64,000 nt of DNA from Seriola aureovittata (GCF_021018895.1 NC_079378.1:12487001-12551000); one strand, 5' to 3'. Shown: positions 8,766 through 21,058, counted from the first letter of the stretch. Translations and numbers: made by a program. The notes: generated by a model from the sequence alone, not told the origin.

Positions 8766-10476
8766 CTGTGATAGAAGAGAGAAATACATGAGAATTTTTT
8801 TTCATGAGAAATTTTATATCTGTGTGTATGTGTGTGCCCACAGACGCACCTGTTGCTTCTTAATAATCTCATCTCTTGTCTTGAAGACCGGTGCGTCTTC
8901 CACCACGATGCCTTCAGCCATTTCCTTCACTTTCTCCAGGAGCTCTGTGCTGTACCTGCCAACAGTGCAAAATAACCCACAATTATTCAGCATCCTTAAT
9001 TAATCTCTGTTGTCCATATTATTTCAAAGAGCTTATAGTGTCGTGAACAATGAGTTGAAAATTCAAAGTCATATTTCAAGGACATCAGACAAACATTTCC
9101 TATTTTCAACTTCTTGTTCTGTTGCTAATTCCTTTTCTTAAATGATAATGAATTCAAGATGCAGACAAATAGGACATCAAAACAGGAAATCAGCATAGAA
9201 ATGTCAAAACATGTTTGACAATTTTAGAAACACAGTCTCTATATGTCCACCAGAGAGCACTGACAAATGTTTTTTTCAACAGTAAATTTAAGGATCCTTA
9301 AAGTATTAAAAGGAAAATGTTTTGTATTAACTGATATGTTAGTGGATTTTTGAAACTGAAAAATACTGATATTGACCTCAAAATTCAGCCAGGCTGCTTT
9401 CATTATTTTATTATTATTAATTATATATTTATGTGTAAGTAGCCTTTTATTGTTATAGTGGGTCAAATAATGGCAAAAGTTAATGATTCTGTAAAGTGTT
9501 GGACACTTTAACCTAAAAACCCACATTCGTGCCATAAAAACTCCCAAAAGAAAAAAAAAAAAGCTGTATTCTATTTGTCTCAGTTTCTTTAAAAATGCTT
9601 TGAAAGTTTGAAGCTTGACAACAAGACAAAATGATACAAGTTGCTGGACAAAAATTATGAGAAATGTAGCTGTTAAAATATGATAGAATATTCTCACTTA
9701 ATGAACTGGTTGTGGCAACTGTTGAAGCCAAGACAACTTGCTTCATATCATGATGCCCACAAAGTATTACATTTGAAACAACGGCCAATCCTCATCATCT
9801 CTCTGATTCAGGAAGAAAAACACCCGGTGCAGCTGCAGTATGAGCAGAGCCCACAAGTTGCCAGTCGTTGTACGGACACAGGGGGCAGTAGTGAGCCCGT
9901 CAAGTGTTGAGAGCGGGAGACGAAGAAGATTTCGCACTCGAAAACATTTTTCAACAAACCGCACAAAGGCAAGTTCAGTGACTTATCAGAAGTAATGTCA
10001 AACAAGAGGTTTAACTTTTAGAAGTGAAAGGTCTTAGATTATGAGGAATTACTGACAGGTTTGGTAAATATATCTAAGGTAAATTTCAACGACAGCTTTA
10101 AAGTCCAGCGTTAAGTCGCTAAGCTAGCCTGATCCTGGACTGAGGAGCTTCATCAGCTGTGGAGTGGTTTTTATATCCTACAGCTCAGGAAAAGAGTCAA
10201 AACAAAAGCCTGCCCGATAAAGGGTGCATATGTACTAAAATGTGAAACGTGTTATTTCACGCACCGACAGCCGAGGAAGACGTTGTTGGCCCAGACCATG
10301 GACAGAGAGAGCAAGTGGTCGAGCTGCTGGAAGTCGTAGTCGTTGATGTTCCTCAGGATGAACTCTCTCCTGGCCTGCCAGTGTTTTTCACTCTCCCAGT
10401 AACCTCGAAACGTTTCCACCTGGTCGGCCAGAGCTCGGTTCTGTTGAATAAAATCATCTACGTCCAGGGTAGCCAT
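8757..10476 (-). CDS. cdkn2aipnl: CDKN2AIP N-terminal-like protein (XTBD domain)
   Basis: Three coding exons on the - strand (10476-10265, 8955-8850, 8765-8757) join in phase to give 108 residues; human CDKN2AIPNL is ~116. Residues ~9-70 form the XTBD (XRN2-binding) domain: FRGYWESEKHWQARREFIL, then LDHLLSLSMVWANNVFLGC. The second exon adds YSTELLEKVKEMAEGI and a charged tail ending KKQQGR. XTBD proteins bind the nuclear 5'-3' exoribonuclease XRN2, so a role in RNA turnover is expected from the family. The start ATG at 10476 is chosen because it gives the family's usual short lead-in. An upstream in-frame ATG at 10509 would add MPSLTLSEKSK. The gene is tail-to-tail with ube2b, as in human. 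The span includes introns of 1309 and 84 bases. Confidence 0.93.
8850..8955 (-). CDS. cdkn2aipnl: cdkn2aipnl exon 2
   Basis: 106 bases encoding Arg71 (split) then YSTELLEKVKEMAEGI to IIKKQQ. The acceptor is TGTTGGCAG. The match to the human continuation (after FLGC: a Tyr/Lys-rich link, then LLDKVMEMADGI) identifies it as the second exon of the same gene. Confidence 0.92.
8956..10264 (-). other. cdkn2aipnl: cdkn2aipnl intron 1
   Basis: 1309 bases without coding sequence. It contains a degraded copy (about 9400-9700) of the same repeat family that recurs upstream of the gene at 10620-11225. The donor is CG|GTGCGT at 10264-10263. Confidence 0.75.
9400..9700 (+). repeat. Degraded dispersed repeat, copy A
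   Basis: Segments at 9447-9525 (TTATTGTTATAGTGGGTCAA, TTAATGATTCTGTAAA, TGTTGGACACTTTAACCT) and 9611-9700 (GCTTGACAACAAGAC, then AGAATATTCTCACTT) match, in the same order, segments of copy B at 10620-11225. Both resemble a widespread fish repeat family. Confidence 0.5.
10265..10476 (-). CDS. cdkn2aipnl: cdkn2aipnl exon 1 (XTBD domain)
   Basis: 212 bases from the ATG at 10476 to the first two bases of Arg71. It carries nearly the whole XTBD: MATLDVDDFIQQNRALADQV, FRGYWESEKHWQARREFIL and LDHLLSLSMVWANNVFLGC. Reading past the donor gives CVK then a stop, which fits an intron there. Confidence 0.94.
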
Positions 10477-10532
10477 CTTGCTCTTCTCCGACAGAGTCAA
10501 CGAAGGCACTTTCCTGTTTTCGAAGCGGGTCT

Positions 10533-10539
10533 CGGAAGT
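10533..10539 (-). promoter_or_regulatory. cdkn2aipnl: ETS/GABP-like site in cdkn2aipnl promoter
   Basis: The + strand reads CGGAAGT (ACTTCCG on the - strand), 57 bases upstream of the start ATG. It lies in a small CpG-bearing stretch (10500-10570). No TATA box is seen. This is typical of a TATA-less housekeeping promoter. The exact transcription start is not determined. Confidence 0.4.
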
Positions 10540-10619
10540 TGTTTTTCAGCGCAGCGTGTTTTCAACAGCGCCACTTGGTGGTGGAGGTGAGAGACATGAA
10601 AGACCCTCTTCACAAAGCC

Positions 10620-11225
10620 TGTAGCGGGACATTAGGCAATACTCCATTACAAGTACATTACAAGTCAAGCTTTCAACAGCTTATTTAAGCAAAATTAAGC
10701 TACAAAAGTATGGTTAGCAAAATGTCCTTACAGTAACAAAGGCAAAAGTCATTATGCAGAAAAAAAGGCTGCTTTGATGATGTAGTGTTTTACTGTTATA
10801 ATGGGTTGAGGTGAAGCAAAATTTAATGATTCTGTACACTGTTGGACACTTTCATCTGCAAAACCCCCACCCTCAAAAAAATATTTCTGAATACAGTTGC
10901 ACTATAAAAAACAAATTTTCCTAATTATCTGTCAGTGCAGTAAGTCTGCTGTTTGTTAGGGTTAGGGTTGTCAATTACTTTTAAAAAAGGCTATAAAGCC
11001 ACATCTGTAGCTTGAAAACAAGACGGAACACAAGAATTAGAAAAAAAAAGGAAGAAAATAGGATGGAATATTCTTACTGCATCGTCAGATTTTCTCACTT
11101 TTGCTACTTAATAAATGTATTGAACTAAAAAGTATAATATTTGCATTTGGAATATAGAGGAGTAGAAATGTAAAGTAGCAGTAAATGGAAGTACTGATGT
11201 ACAAGTACCTTAACATTCATCAAAT
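10620..11225 (+). repeat. Degraded dispersed repeat, copy B
   Basis: This is the longer relative of copy A. It contains CAAGTACATTACAAGTCAAG, GTCATTATGCAGAA, TTATAATGGGTTGAGGTG, TGTTGGACACTTTCATCTG and the terminal phrase GTAAAGTAGCAGTAAATGGA followed by AGTACAAGTACCTTAA. I recognise the last segment as typical of a very common teleost repeat. Its class is not assigned here. Confidence 0.6.
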
Positions 11226-11782
11226 TAAAGTTTAGTTTACCTGCAAAAATTGGTATGCAGAAAGTGACTATCAAAGCTCAAAGGTTGCTTTGGGTGTGTT
11301 TGAGAGCACAATACTTATGCACAAAAATATGATTACCATTACCACAGTTCCACTAACTGCACAATCATTAGCTGCAGATTTTGCCTTGCATTGGTTGCTC
11401 CAGTGATACCTCCCCCATACTGAAAACTACAAACACAAACAAACACACACTCTCTGATATGGAGATATGCATAGGGAAAAGTGACAGAAGGAAAATGTTT
11501 TTCTGCCTTCTTCTCACTTGAGGAACATCTCTCTCTCTCTCTCTCTTTCTCTCTGTTGGTACTTGGTCAGCCTGCCAGGAATATGATCAGAGAGAAACAC
11601 TGGACTTTTAACCTCCAGTCTAGGCTTACGGGCAGTCACTCAGGCTCACAGAGATGCACAGACACACACACAAACAAACGCACAGTCTCTTTTTGTGTGC
11701 ACATATCACCTGCACATATCACCACACAGATATGTGCACAAACCCCTGCAATATTTTTTTTTCTTTCTAGCCCTCTCTCATT

Positions 11783-11797
11783 CACACACACACACAC

Positions 11798-11838
<41 letters not shown>
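11783..11838 (+). repeat. (CA)n microsatellite
   Basis: 56 bases of CA with one CG interruption at 11801-11802. Confidence 0.95.
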
Positions 11839-11845
<7 letters not shown>

Positions 11846-12965
11846 GGAGGATTTGGGGCTTGTTTTGACATGAAGTCATTGATATGCAAAGGGATTCCAG
11901 AGGAAGGCAAGCCAACATGAAGTGAGAGGGACAGACAGACAAGCTCACTGCTCTGTCACTGGTTTTGTTTCCACAGCACAGTAAAAACAGGTTTAACTGT
12001 AAATAACTGTCAAATGTCTCCTGACCACAGCCACAGGAGCAGCAGAATAACCGGCTTGGCTTTAAAGATTTGCTGTAAACTCAAAATGAATTTACTTCCC
12101 TTTGTATTTGAAAAATTTGAAATTAACAGAAAAAATTTAGATATGTATTGTGAATGGAAGTACATAATCAGAGTCAGTCAGAGATTTATATTTTAAAATA
12201 GCATAATGGAAACTAAAATGACAACAAAGAAAAGTTGAGAAGAAAAAAGTGATAGGATCCTTATTAAAAATGTGATTTTAATCATGAGAGTAATTTAAAG
12301 ATCTTATATATAATAGGTATGCAAATGTTTAAATTAGACACACACCAAAAAACAAACGTGCAAACGGTGCATCTTTTTTATATGTCAGTTTTTCCTAAAA
12401 GGAGTTTCCTAGCAGCTGCAATGGAGCAGTGGAGACACAGCCAAAGAAAGAGGGAGCAGGTTGAAACAACAGTCAGACATGCAAGGATGAAATAATGTCC
12501 GTGCAGATCCAGACAGGAGTTTTTAATGTGCGAGGTGCAGATGATGAGAGCTGATAAAGGGACTGTCTTACCTTTAGAAATATACTGCATTCATTCTCCT
12601 AATATGAAGCAAAGGAACACCACGTACGGACACCAAACCCCAGGCTCCGGGCAGGCTCACTGGTGAGCTGCAGATGTAAATTTATATTACTGCGTAAACA
12701 TAAAACCCTCTGAAAAACACCAGCATACTAGCACAGTTAACTTTGATATATTAAGCTGCAGGCCAAGAAATCAAACAGCAGGCCAGGTCTTTTTTTTTTG
12801 TTCATTTATGACCTTGCTGTAGGTCTGAGCATTAATTTTCACTTGCTTTTAAAAAGTTACATGTTGCTCAAACACTAAAACAATTGCAGCTTAGCCAGGT
12901 TTCTCTAGGTTTACAGCAAATTCAGATTTCAATATCTGAGCAAGAAAAAAAAAGAAAGTTGAGTG

Positions 12966-13006
12966 TGGGGTGGGGTGGGGTGGGGTGGGGTTGGGGTTGG
13001 GGGGTG
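12966..13006 (+). repeat. (GGGGT)n array, G-quadruplex-prone
   Basis: Seven closely spaced runs of four or more G, separated by one or two T, on the + strand. Four-G runs with 1-2 base loops fit the strict G-quadruplex pattern. It lies in intergenic DNA. Confidence 0.9.
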
Positions 13007-14255
13007 TTTTTAAACATCTGACAGATGTTTCAGCTTCATCTTGTTTTCCACGGGGCTCTGAACATTGTAATTCTATTTCCACACAGTCTCAGTTTACTAT
13101 AAGTGGTTACAAAACTTCTTCCCAGCGGGCTTTGCGATCCTGATGCTCACCACAGAGAAGTGAGACACGGACAAACTCATGATCCCATCTGCCCTCTTCC
13201 CTCTGCCCACCACCGTTTGTATGCGTGCGCACACTAACATACCACCCCTGTGCACCTAACAACACAATATTTGTCGTTATGTGAACAAATTAGGTGCACA
13301 TATGCATATATCATTTCTGAACTTGTAACCCATAACTTTAACCCTACACCAGTTTCTGTAAGAAGTGTGGCCCGTAAAATGGTCTTGCCTCAGACATATT
13401 TTCTCTGTTTTCTTTATTCGTGAGTCAGTCCTAGAAAGACAAGAAAACACACAAGTAAGCACTCATAAAAACACACTTTCACCACCTCTCAAATTCCCTC
13501 AGAAAAACCACCGGCGGCTCTCCTGAGGATGTTATATTTTGGTCAGCTTCCAAGTCATACAAGTCACCGCTTTATTGAGTGAACTAACCCATTAAGTTTA
13601 TGGCTTCGCTTTCGCTCTCTCGCTAAGCCTGAAATATACACTGATGCTGAAATAATACACTGCGTTCCAGCCAGCTCTGGCAGACAGCCGCTCTTGATGA
13701 GTCACCTAATGTACGCTTACTCAGGAGAAAACTATAATTGGGAAAACACGCAGACAACAGGTAGTCCTTTCAAGCTGAGTCCTGAGGGACTGTCAGTGAG
13801 AAAGGATTTAAGGCGCCACCCTCTAAAGCATCTCTGGATATCAAGGTTACTGTGAGGTGATTCTTATTTGTGGTGTTTTACCCTGCCCACATTGTGGAGG
13901 CAGTTTGAACGGTGTTCACAGCCAAGGTTCCCAAGAAAAACAGCATCATCCAAAATGTCCAAACATGACATATGTTTGCGTTCGCATAACAAAGCGCTCT
14001 AGCAGCTGTAGGGATTATGGCTTTAGTCCATCAGGAGCAAACGAAGACATATGTTGTTATAGAGCCACACAGCCCACGGAGGGAGGAGGTCAGGGTGGTT
14101 GGATGGGTCAACAAAATGTCAGACTTTGACACATGAGACTGGTCACTTCCCATTTCCTACTGACAGTTACTGCTGGTTTCTTCTAAACATGAGCATTATC
14201 TTTCCCTAACATTAACCAAGTTGCTTGGAGCCTGAATCCCAACAAACCACAACCA

Positions 14256-14282
14256 CAGCAGCAGCAGCAGCAGCAGCAGCAG
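14256..14282 (+). repeat. (CAG)9 trinucleotide repeat
   Basis: Nine perfect CAG units. The surrounding short open frame translates them as poly-Ala, but there is no sign of a gene. Confidence 0.9.
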
Positions 14283-17200
14283 ATCATCTTGTCAATAGAC
14301 GAGCAGATCAAAAAATGTTTACGTGTGTTATTCTGAAGGACAGCTTCAAACACTGTGTTTTATCTTTTAATTTGGAACGACTTGTTGGCTCAGAAGTCAA
14401 AGCGTATCACGTAGCAGCCCCTTTCAAGAGTTAAGGAATACACATTTCAACATCTCCAAAGAAAGCCAGCTGCTCTTAATCGCCAATTGTACTGTTGGCA
14501 AATAAAATACATCATATCATACTTCTACAGTCGTTCTTCCTGTTGATGCTGTTTCCTGTTTGCACCCACACTTGTGACAAATGAATGAAAGGAGTTGATT
14601 CTTGTTTCCATTAATTAAGTACAACTTGAGCCAAGCAAAAAAAAAATACTCATAAGAGGACCAAGAAATCAGACGTCTAATAAATCTGAGTTGTTAATGT
14701 CTTTAAATGCCTTTTATGTTTTTCTTCCTTTCTGTACCTTTCCTCTGTGATTGTTGGTTTTGTGTATCTTGGTTAAATAAGGGTAAAAACTTTCAAACCT
14801 GTGTAGATTCATTTTAAACCAGACGTCTGAACCGTTTCATCAGTTTTAAAAGGCTAATTGTTGTAAATTTGCTCAATAAGAAATGTAAACCCTAAGCTGT
14901 AATGGTGCGGAATTGCTTCCCAGGTCAAAAATATTTATGTAAATCTTAATGATAAATTATGAATATGCCTTGCAGCTATTTTAGTTGTGAGCATTAGCAT
15001 GTAGGAGGTAATGCAAGAAAAGTCACACATTAGTCATACAGGGACTGACCATAAAAAAAAAAAAAAAAGATAATAATTTGATTTCATATGTCACCAAAGC
15101 AGCAAGAGCATTTCTGAAACTTGTTGAAAAGAAAAAAGTATTTTAGTTTGGAGCAGGACTATCAGAAATAGGCTACACTTGACATTGCTTTGACTTTATT
15201 ACCCTTCAACAGAGGGGTGCTCACACATTTTAGGCTTGGGACCCAAGTGATAAATGTAGTCCGTCATCCTGGGACCCAGACTAATTAAAAACTAGTGCTC
15301 TTGACATGCAGGGATGCTGGAGCAGTAGGGCCTGCCAGCTATTTCAGGTCCTGAATCCTGACCCGTTGTTTAAAAAAATTAGGATATACACCCATCTATT
15401 GGCCTAATTGCAGTTGACATGGCCATTGAGGCCATGATATAGTGCATGCATCTCCTCAGTCAGAAATATCTCTACAGGACACTAAGGTCATAGTAACACC
15501 ACCGCACAGCTGCCTCTAGATGAATACTGTCATGTCTGTATTCACACACTGATCTTATTTCCTGAAATGTGTGGTTATGAAAATGAAATGCAACCTATGT
15601 CATGGAAAAACACTGTAATGCTGCCTGATGCTGTGTGCTTGTGTGTTGTTTGTGGTGCGTGTGGTGGTGGGAGGGCGATCATGAGTGATATCACCATCAA
15701 GTTACACTGACATACTTGTTGTAGACTTTAAGTCCTGTGAGTAACGAAGAGAAGAAAAAGACAAAAACATTTGAAATTAATTAACGGACTAGAGTACCTT
15801 TAATACAAGGTGTCCCTATGTGAAGAAGGGAGTTAATGTCAGAGGAATAATATATTTGGTATTTATCCTCTTTGTGCTTTTTGACTCAGCTCTGCAGCTA
15901 CCACTGTCTTAACATCAAATACAAGAGCTAACAGGCGTGGAAATGAAACGTCATGCTACTGTGCAAAAGGATTTAGGCCATATAGGACTATAATACATTA
16001 TTGGTAAGAACTTGGGTTTATTTATTTCTTTTTTCTAAAATCAACTGTATCTTAAAGTAAAAGTAAAAAAGTAAATAGAAAAAAAACTTCAAAGCAAATT
16101 CGCTAAACAGTGAATATTTGTGTTGTTATAAATCTAAGATACAAGGCAGTGCATTACTGCTGTAGGCTGCCAGAGATGAACAACTTTATGACCTTTTTCA
16201 CAGCGGACATTTTGATTGGACTCCTGTGTTTGTGCATCTTAAAGGCTGCTACCAGCAGCAATTGACTCATTAGTTACTATTACTAATCTCTTTAAATTGA
16301 TGTGCCTAATGACTTAATGTTACAAGTAGCACCTTTAACCACATATCAATAACAATGGGAAATGCTCCCCAGCTGTAAACCCCACCCATCTGGTGCAGCC
16401 AGCAGATTAAACAAACTACAACCACTATTTGACCCAGATGTGGATGGATCTACTTCCTAAACAAACAACGTGTGCATCTCATCAGTCAGGAAATTGCATT
16501 AGCGCACATTAAGACGACCATGGAGAGGGTCACAGGCTGTTTCCTCAGGGGACACTACCTACCTGCATGGTGTGGAGGGGAGGACAAACTGTGGGATGCT
16601 GCTGTTGCATTTGAATGTGTGCCAGAGAAATCCCTCCTCTGTGTCCTTCACCGCCTCATTTCACTTTGTGCAAAACAGCCCCCCCCAACCCCCCTACCCC
16701 CACCCACTGCCCCCTCTCCACTTTCTGAGTGTCACGTGAGACAGCTGATATGAGCATTTCTGCACCTGACATCCTTGTCTGAGTGTTTTTTGTGTGTGTG
16801 TGGGAACATGCCCTTGCAGGTCTGCATGTTTGATAGAAGTAGAATTGTCCCATTTGTTCATCCAAATGACCTTAATTTTTTGTGTGCCTCCTAGCTCTGC
16901 AGCTTTGTGTATTGACCAGACATTTTTAGACACAAAAAAGATGAGCGAAGATGAATTACAACTGTTGAGATTATCCTCTGTCTGTCACTGCAGAGACACT
17001 TAATGAGATTGGGAGTCAGACAGATTTGTTTGTGAAATCTGAACTATACACTGCACTGTAGAGAAAGCACAAGAAAATGTAGTCCTGCTTGATAACAGGC
17101 AGAGGACGGTGATTTAGAGACAGTGGATGGCAGTGGATTACGCATTGATCAAACACCCTCCTCCCCTTTAAATATAGATTTTAGACAAAATGTGAAGGAA

Positions 17201-18478
17201 GGTAATTTATTTGCCAGCCATTTCCTTAGGATCGCTGTGAGCAAATCAGTCACTGGTGGAGAGATATTATCACTTACAGTGAAGTGCCATCACAGGCCTT
17301 CACTTTGAACTGAATCTCCGGCTGCCAGTCATTGTGACACCAGTTAATGGTGATGGTCAGAATTAAATATTGCCTTTGAAAATATCTAGACATGTTGAGA
17401 CTGAAATTGAAAAAGTACTGTCAAATGCAGGTTGTGGATGAAGCGTAAACATATTCTTTCACAAAGGAGTCCAGTCAAATATCAGTCATAGGAAAGAGAT
17501 ACTTTAAATCATTTACCTTTGATTTATCTTTCAATATAACATTGTTTTAGGTGATTTTAAGGTTACATCATTTTAACAGTATGTACCTCTTATTATATCG
17601 CTCAAATATATTCACTTTTATTTACTTGTACAATTATATTTATTCTCTTTTTGGGGCTAAAATTAAGATTAATTTAAAGTTTGGAACATTATATGTATTC
17701 GTAAAATGATTTACTGAAACTTCAGTGTGAGTCTTCAATTAATAAACGAGCCTATTCATTTTATTTCAGAAAATTTACCCTACTAGAGATCAATCACCTG
17801 ATACAGGTTTTTACGTCCCATTTCAACACTTTCTGCCACAAAGTAAGCCTGTATCACCGACAGAGAACTGGCAGGTGGAGGTTCAATCCCCATCCTCTCC
17901 TCTCCGAGGCGCAGTAATCTAGCATTTCTCAGAGTAGGAAGTGCAGCTTGCGGTAACAGTGAATTGAAAGTACGCCATAAATATGGCGCCAAAAGAGTTT
18001 TCAAGCTGATGATAAGAGCTGATTTTTCTCAGTGTTGTCTTTTTTGTTCTGGGGGGTGGGAGGAGAGGTTGCAAGACAAGACCCGCCTGTGCATTTGTGC
18101 AGAGCAGTGTGCACGTACACCGGGGCAGAGGAGTGGGAGCAAGGCAGTAAGTGAAGACGAGGAGAGCTCAATGTTTTATTTTTGAAGGAGGGACGTTGCG
18201 AAACTGGCTTGCGATCTTTTCTGACTCATCGTTTGGAAATAAAGCATCCTTTTCTTTTCTTTTTTTTTTTTCTTTTTTTTTTTTTTAACCCCTCTTCCTC
18301 TTGCTTCTCAGTTCCCATGCTCCCGTATCACTGGCACCGGAGAGGAAAACACAGTCGGATTTTCTGACACCACGTTTGGGGCTGCTTTTTGCAAAATGCG
18401 ACATGCTTTCCTGTGAGCGGTATGTTGTGCGCACCTCGCAGCCTGCTACACAGTGAACGGCAGCAGGACCAGCGGCAG

Positions 18479-18510
18479 CACCACCACCACCACCGCCGCC
18501 GCCGCCGCCG
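18479..18510 (+). repeat. (CAC)n(CGC)n array in the jade2 leader
   Basis: Five ACC-type units run into five or six GCC-type units, followed by GTTGTTGTT. Long GC triplet arrays are common in 5' UTRs of chromatin regulators and may be structured in RNA. Confidence 0.85.
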
Positions 18511-18640
18511 TGTTTGTTGTTGTTGACTTGTGAAGGCTGCAACTTAGTCTGGCTGCCACTTTTGGATTTTATTTCGGATTTGGACTCGGTGGTCGGTCTT
18601 CACAGAGCTGACGCGCTGTCAACACGCACCACCACCGTGA

Positions 18641-18664
18641 GGGGAAGGGAAGGGAGGGGAAGGG
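18641..18664 (+). promoter_or_regulatory. jade2: G-quadruplex motif in the jade2 leader
   Basis: Five G-runs (lengths 4, 3, 3, 4, 3) with A or AA loops on the sense strand satisfy the G3+N1-7 rule with the shortest loops. If transcribed, it would be a stable RNA G-quadruplex about 215 bases before the exon 1 donor. Confidence 0.6.
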
Positions 18665-18784
18665 ACAGTCCTGTCACCCAACGTGGATTCAGAGTCGGGG
18701 CTGTTTAGCAGCACAGCTAGCAGCCTTGCCAGGGCACCAAGTGGGCAAACAGAACTAGTGCTAAACCCTCCACTGTGAAACTAC

Positions 18785-18878
18785 ATGTGCCTGGCTCCCA
18801 ATGATCTCCTAATCTCTGGGAATCGGCCGCCGTCCAGGACTGAGGACGTCTCTGCACCCGAAGCTGACTGCGATCAAG
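18785..18878 (+). other. jade2: Candidate uORF of jade2, open into exon 2
   Basis: An ATG at 18785 (weak context, T at -3 and T at +4) opens a frame with no stop for 31 codons up to the splice donor. Joined to exon 2 at 42855 it continues out of frame with the JADE2 start and ends at TGA within exon 2. It would thus overlap the main start codon. This depends on the inferred exon 1-exon 2 junction. Confidence 0.35.
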
Positions 18879-19687
18879 GTAAAAAACAAAATACAAAAAA
18901 CACACTAATAGACGGATAAATGATGAAATTTAAAAGTGGGAGTGTTGCAGGACCGCTGAAGTCCACTTTGCTGCTGCTGCTGCTGCTAGTGCTATATTCA
19001 GTGCTAGGCTAGCAGCAGGGCAGCAGCTTGGTACGCACTTTTTTGCAGCGGGCTTGTCAGTCACAGTCAGCGGGCAGGGGCTCTTAACAGTGTCGTTACC
19101 CTGAACGGTGCGTGTTGGTCTAAGAGGGGTAAAGCGTTTTATGTGTTGCAATGAAGAAAAGACAAATAACCCATTTGAAGGCAGAGTCCGTGCATTCGCT
19201 GAGGTGAAATTAACCGGGCAAACTTGGCCATGTTGTGCTGCAAACGTAACATAAACGCGCCCCGGTGGGAATCAAGTGTGCGAGCGGGTAGTTGGAGAGT
19301 GTCCAAGTGTGGTTATTTTTGCGCGTAATTGCAACAAATAGGGCTCATTTGCAGCACTGTAGCGAGGAATGCGAGTTTAACTTGCAGGCGAATGTGCACA
19401 CACACACACAAGCGCACACACACACACACACATACACGTATAGACACATAAGGGGCATAGGATATGGGATGAAGTTGTATGTAGCGCAGCAGGTCTGGGT
19501 GCAGGGTGGTGGCACCAAACGTTCACAGTCCTCGGATGATTTGCAGGTTCCTTCACTCCCTAGTAAAGGAGGGGGAGAGAGAGGAAACCAGGGGGGAGCA
19601 GCAGTGCTTTTAGGAAGGCTGAGCACGCAACCACACACATACACACATCAAGGAATTAGAGCAACTCCTCTCTGCCTCCTTCACCCT

Positions 19688-19710
19688 CTCCTCCTCCTCC
19701 TCCTCCTCCT
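19688..19710 (+). repeat. (CTC)n array
   Basis: About seven CTC units, followed by GCTGCTTC. It lies 34 bases before the G22 tract. Confidence 0.85.
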
Positions 19711-19743
19711 GCTGCTTCATGCTGTGCAGCTCTAGCTGGCTTT

Positions 19744-19765
19744 GGGGGGGGGGGGGGGGGGGGGG
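19744..19765 (+). repeat. G22 homopolymer
   Basis: Twenty-two consecutive G residues. Such long G runs are uncommon and are often mis-sized in assemblies. Confidence 0.85.
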
Positions 19766-21058
19766 CGTGGCTGTTGTTTACCTCATCTAAGTCAGAGTGC
19801 TATCTGTATCCCTAGGTTGGATGAGTGGGGCTGTTTCATCCTTCCCTGAAAAAAATAAAAATAAACAACACAAGGACTTTACATGTGGATGCAGGTGCTG
19901 ATGCTGGGAGTCAGATGTGAGCAGGATTAATGGGGTGTAAGTGGGGCATTTGCCTCTGGTGTGATTTTCAGCGGTGCTTTGTGGCCATGTACTCTTCATA
20001 ATTGCCCGGAGAACCTCTAAAGAATATTATGTCTGCCTATTAGTGCTGATCATTAATGGATGGAGCAATTTATCCAGATTTTTTTTTTTGTATTAATTTT
20101 CTGATGGCACATGTTAGGCTGAACTGGCTTGAGCCTTGAATCAATTAGGCTGGAATCATCTGGGGGCTTGTTAAATGTTCCCGGTTGTGACAGCGCAACC
20201 CCCCTCCCCTCTTACCACCATCACACACACCACACATGCATCACAATCACACACAAGCTTGAGTAGTGCACACATACCAACAACGCTCAGCGTGCATCTC
20301 GATCAGTCTAAACACATATTCAAGTACAGATGCGTGTACCATGCTCTTCAACCTCTCTCTCTCAACAAACTCTCACACATAGGCACTAACACACTTTTAC
20401 ACACAACCCTCCTCCCGCTGGGTATGAAACCGGAGATGAGTCATGGCGTGTGGGGGCATAACAACTCTGTCTCAGTCCCTCTATCCCCCTCTCTGTCTTT
20501 CACATCTTTCCTGATGCAGTGCTATCTTGTTTTCACTCACTCTCTCTCTCTCTCTCCCTCCCCTCCCTCAAGGCTCTCCTCTCTTCTCTCTCGCCCAGAG
20601 ACAGTGGTTGTTTACAAGGCAAGAGAACAGGGATGGGAGCTGTTTTCATTTTGCATCCGTTTTTTTTTTGATGGCAGCCCTCCAGCCACTCACCCATGTT
20701 TCAATCCCTCTTTCCTCATCCATCCCCTCATCTCATCCATTGCTCCCTTTCCTTTCCATCTATGCACAGCTGTGTTCCTCCCTAAGCCTTTATCCGTCAA
20801 CCCATGCTTCCATCGTTCCCCTCATCACCTTTTCATCAAGATTTCACTGTGATCTCTCTCATCATCTGGATGCACAGCCACGAGGAATGAATGTGTGTGT
20901 CCATATGTATCAACTCTCCATGTACAGTATGTCATGTGAAACTTGAGCACCTTTTAAGCCTTACATGTGTACATACGCACACGTGTGTGTGTGGGCGGGG
21001 GCGTAGCGTGTGTGTGTGTGTGTGTATTTGTGTCGGCTGCGTTAAGCGCTGAGCTCTG

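Larger units (their letters stand above)
10600..18400. other. Intergenic region between cdkn2aipnl and jade2
   Basis: I see no gene in these 7.8 kb. The open frames here are short and lack family resemblance. The contents are dispersed repeat copy B (10620-11225), a CA array (11783-11838), a GGGGT array (12966-13006), a CAG array (14256-14282), C-rich sequence at 16680-16725, and a T-rich stretch (18245-18287) leading into the jade2 promoter region. Distal regulatory elements for either divergent gene could lie here but cannot be called. Confidence 0.6.
18401..18878 (+). other. jade2: Probable non-coding first exon of jade2
   Basis: A GC- and CpG-rich stretch ends in GATCAAG|GTAAAAA, a plausible splice donor at 18879. 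It is the only promoter-like, CpG-rich block on the correct side of the first JADE2 coding exon. That coding exon begins exactly with its ATG, so an upstream 5' UTR exon is required. The block contains a CCA/CCG array (18479-18510), a G-quadruplex motif (18641-18664) and an upstream ATG (18785). The left boundary is a guess because no TATA box or transcription start can be fixed. The link to jade2 is inferred from position. Confidence 0.5.

Noticed and set aside
10955..10969. Telomere-like GTTAGGGTTAGGG
   Set aside because: Only two units, inside a dispersed repeat copy; expected by chance.
14225..14434. Small open frame with a poly-Ala stretch around the CAG repeat
   Set aside because: No homology and no splice context; the Ala run is just the CAG repeat in another frame.
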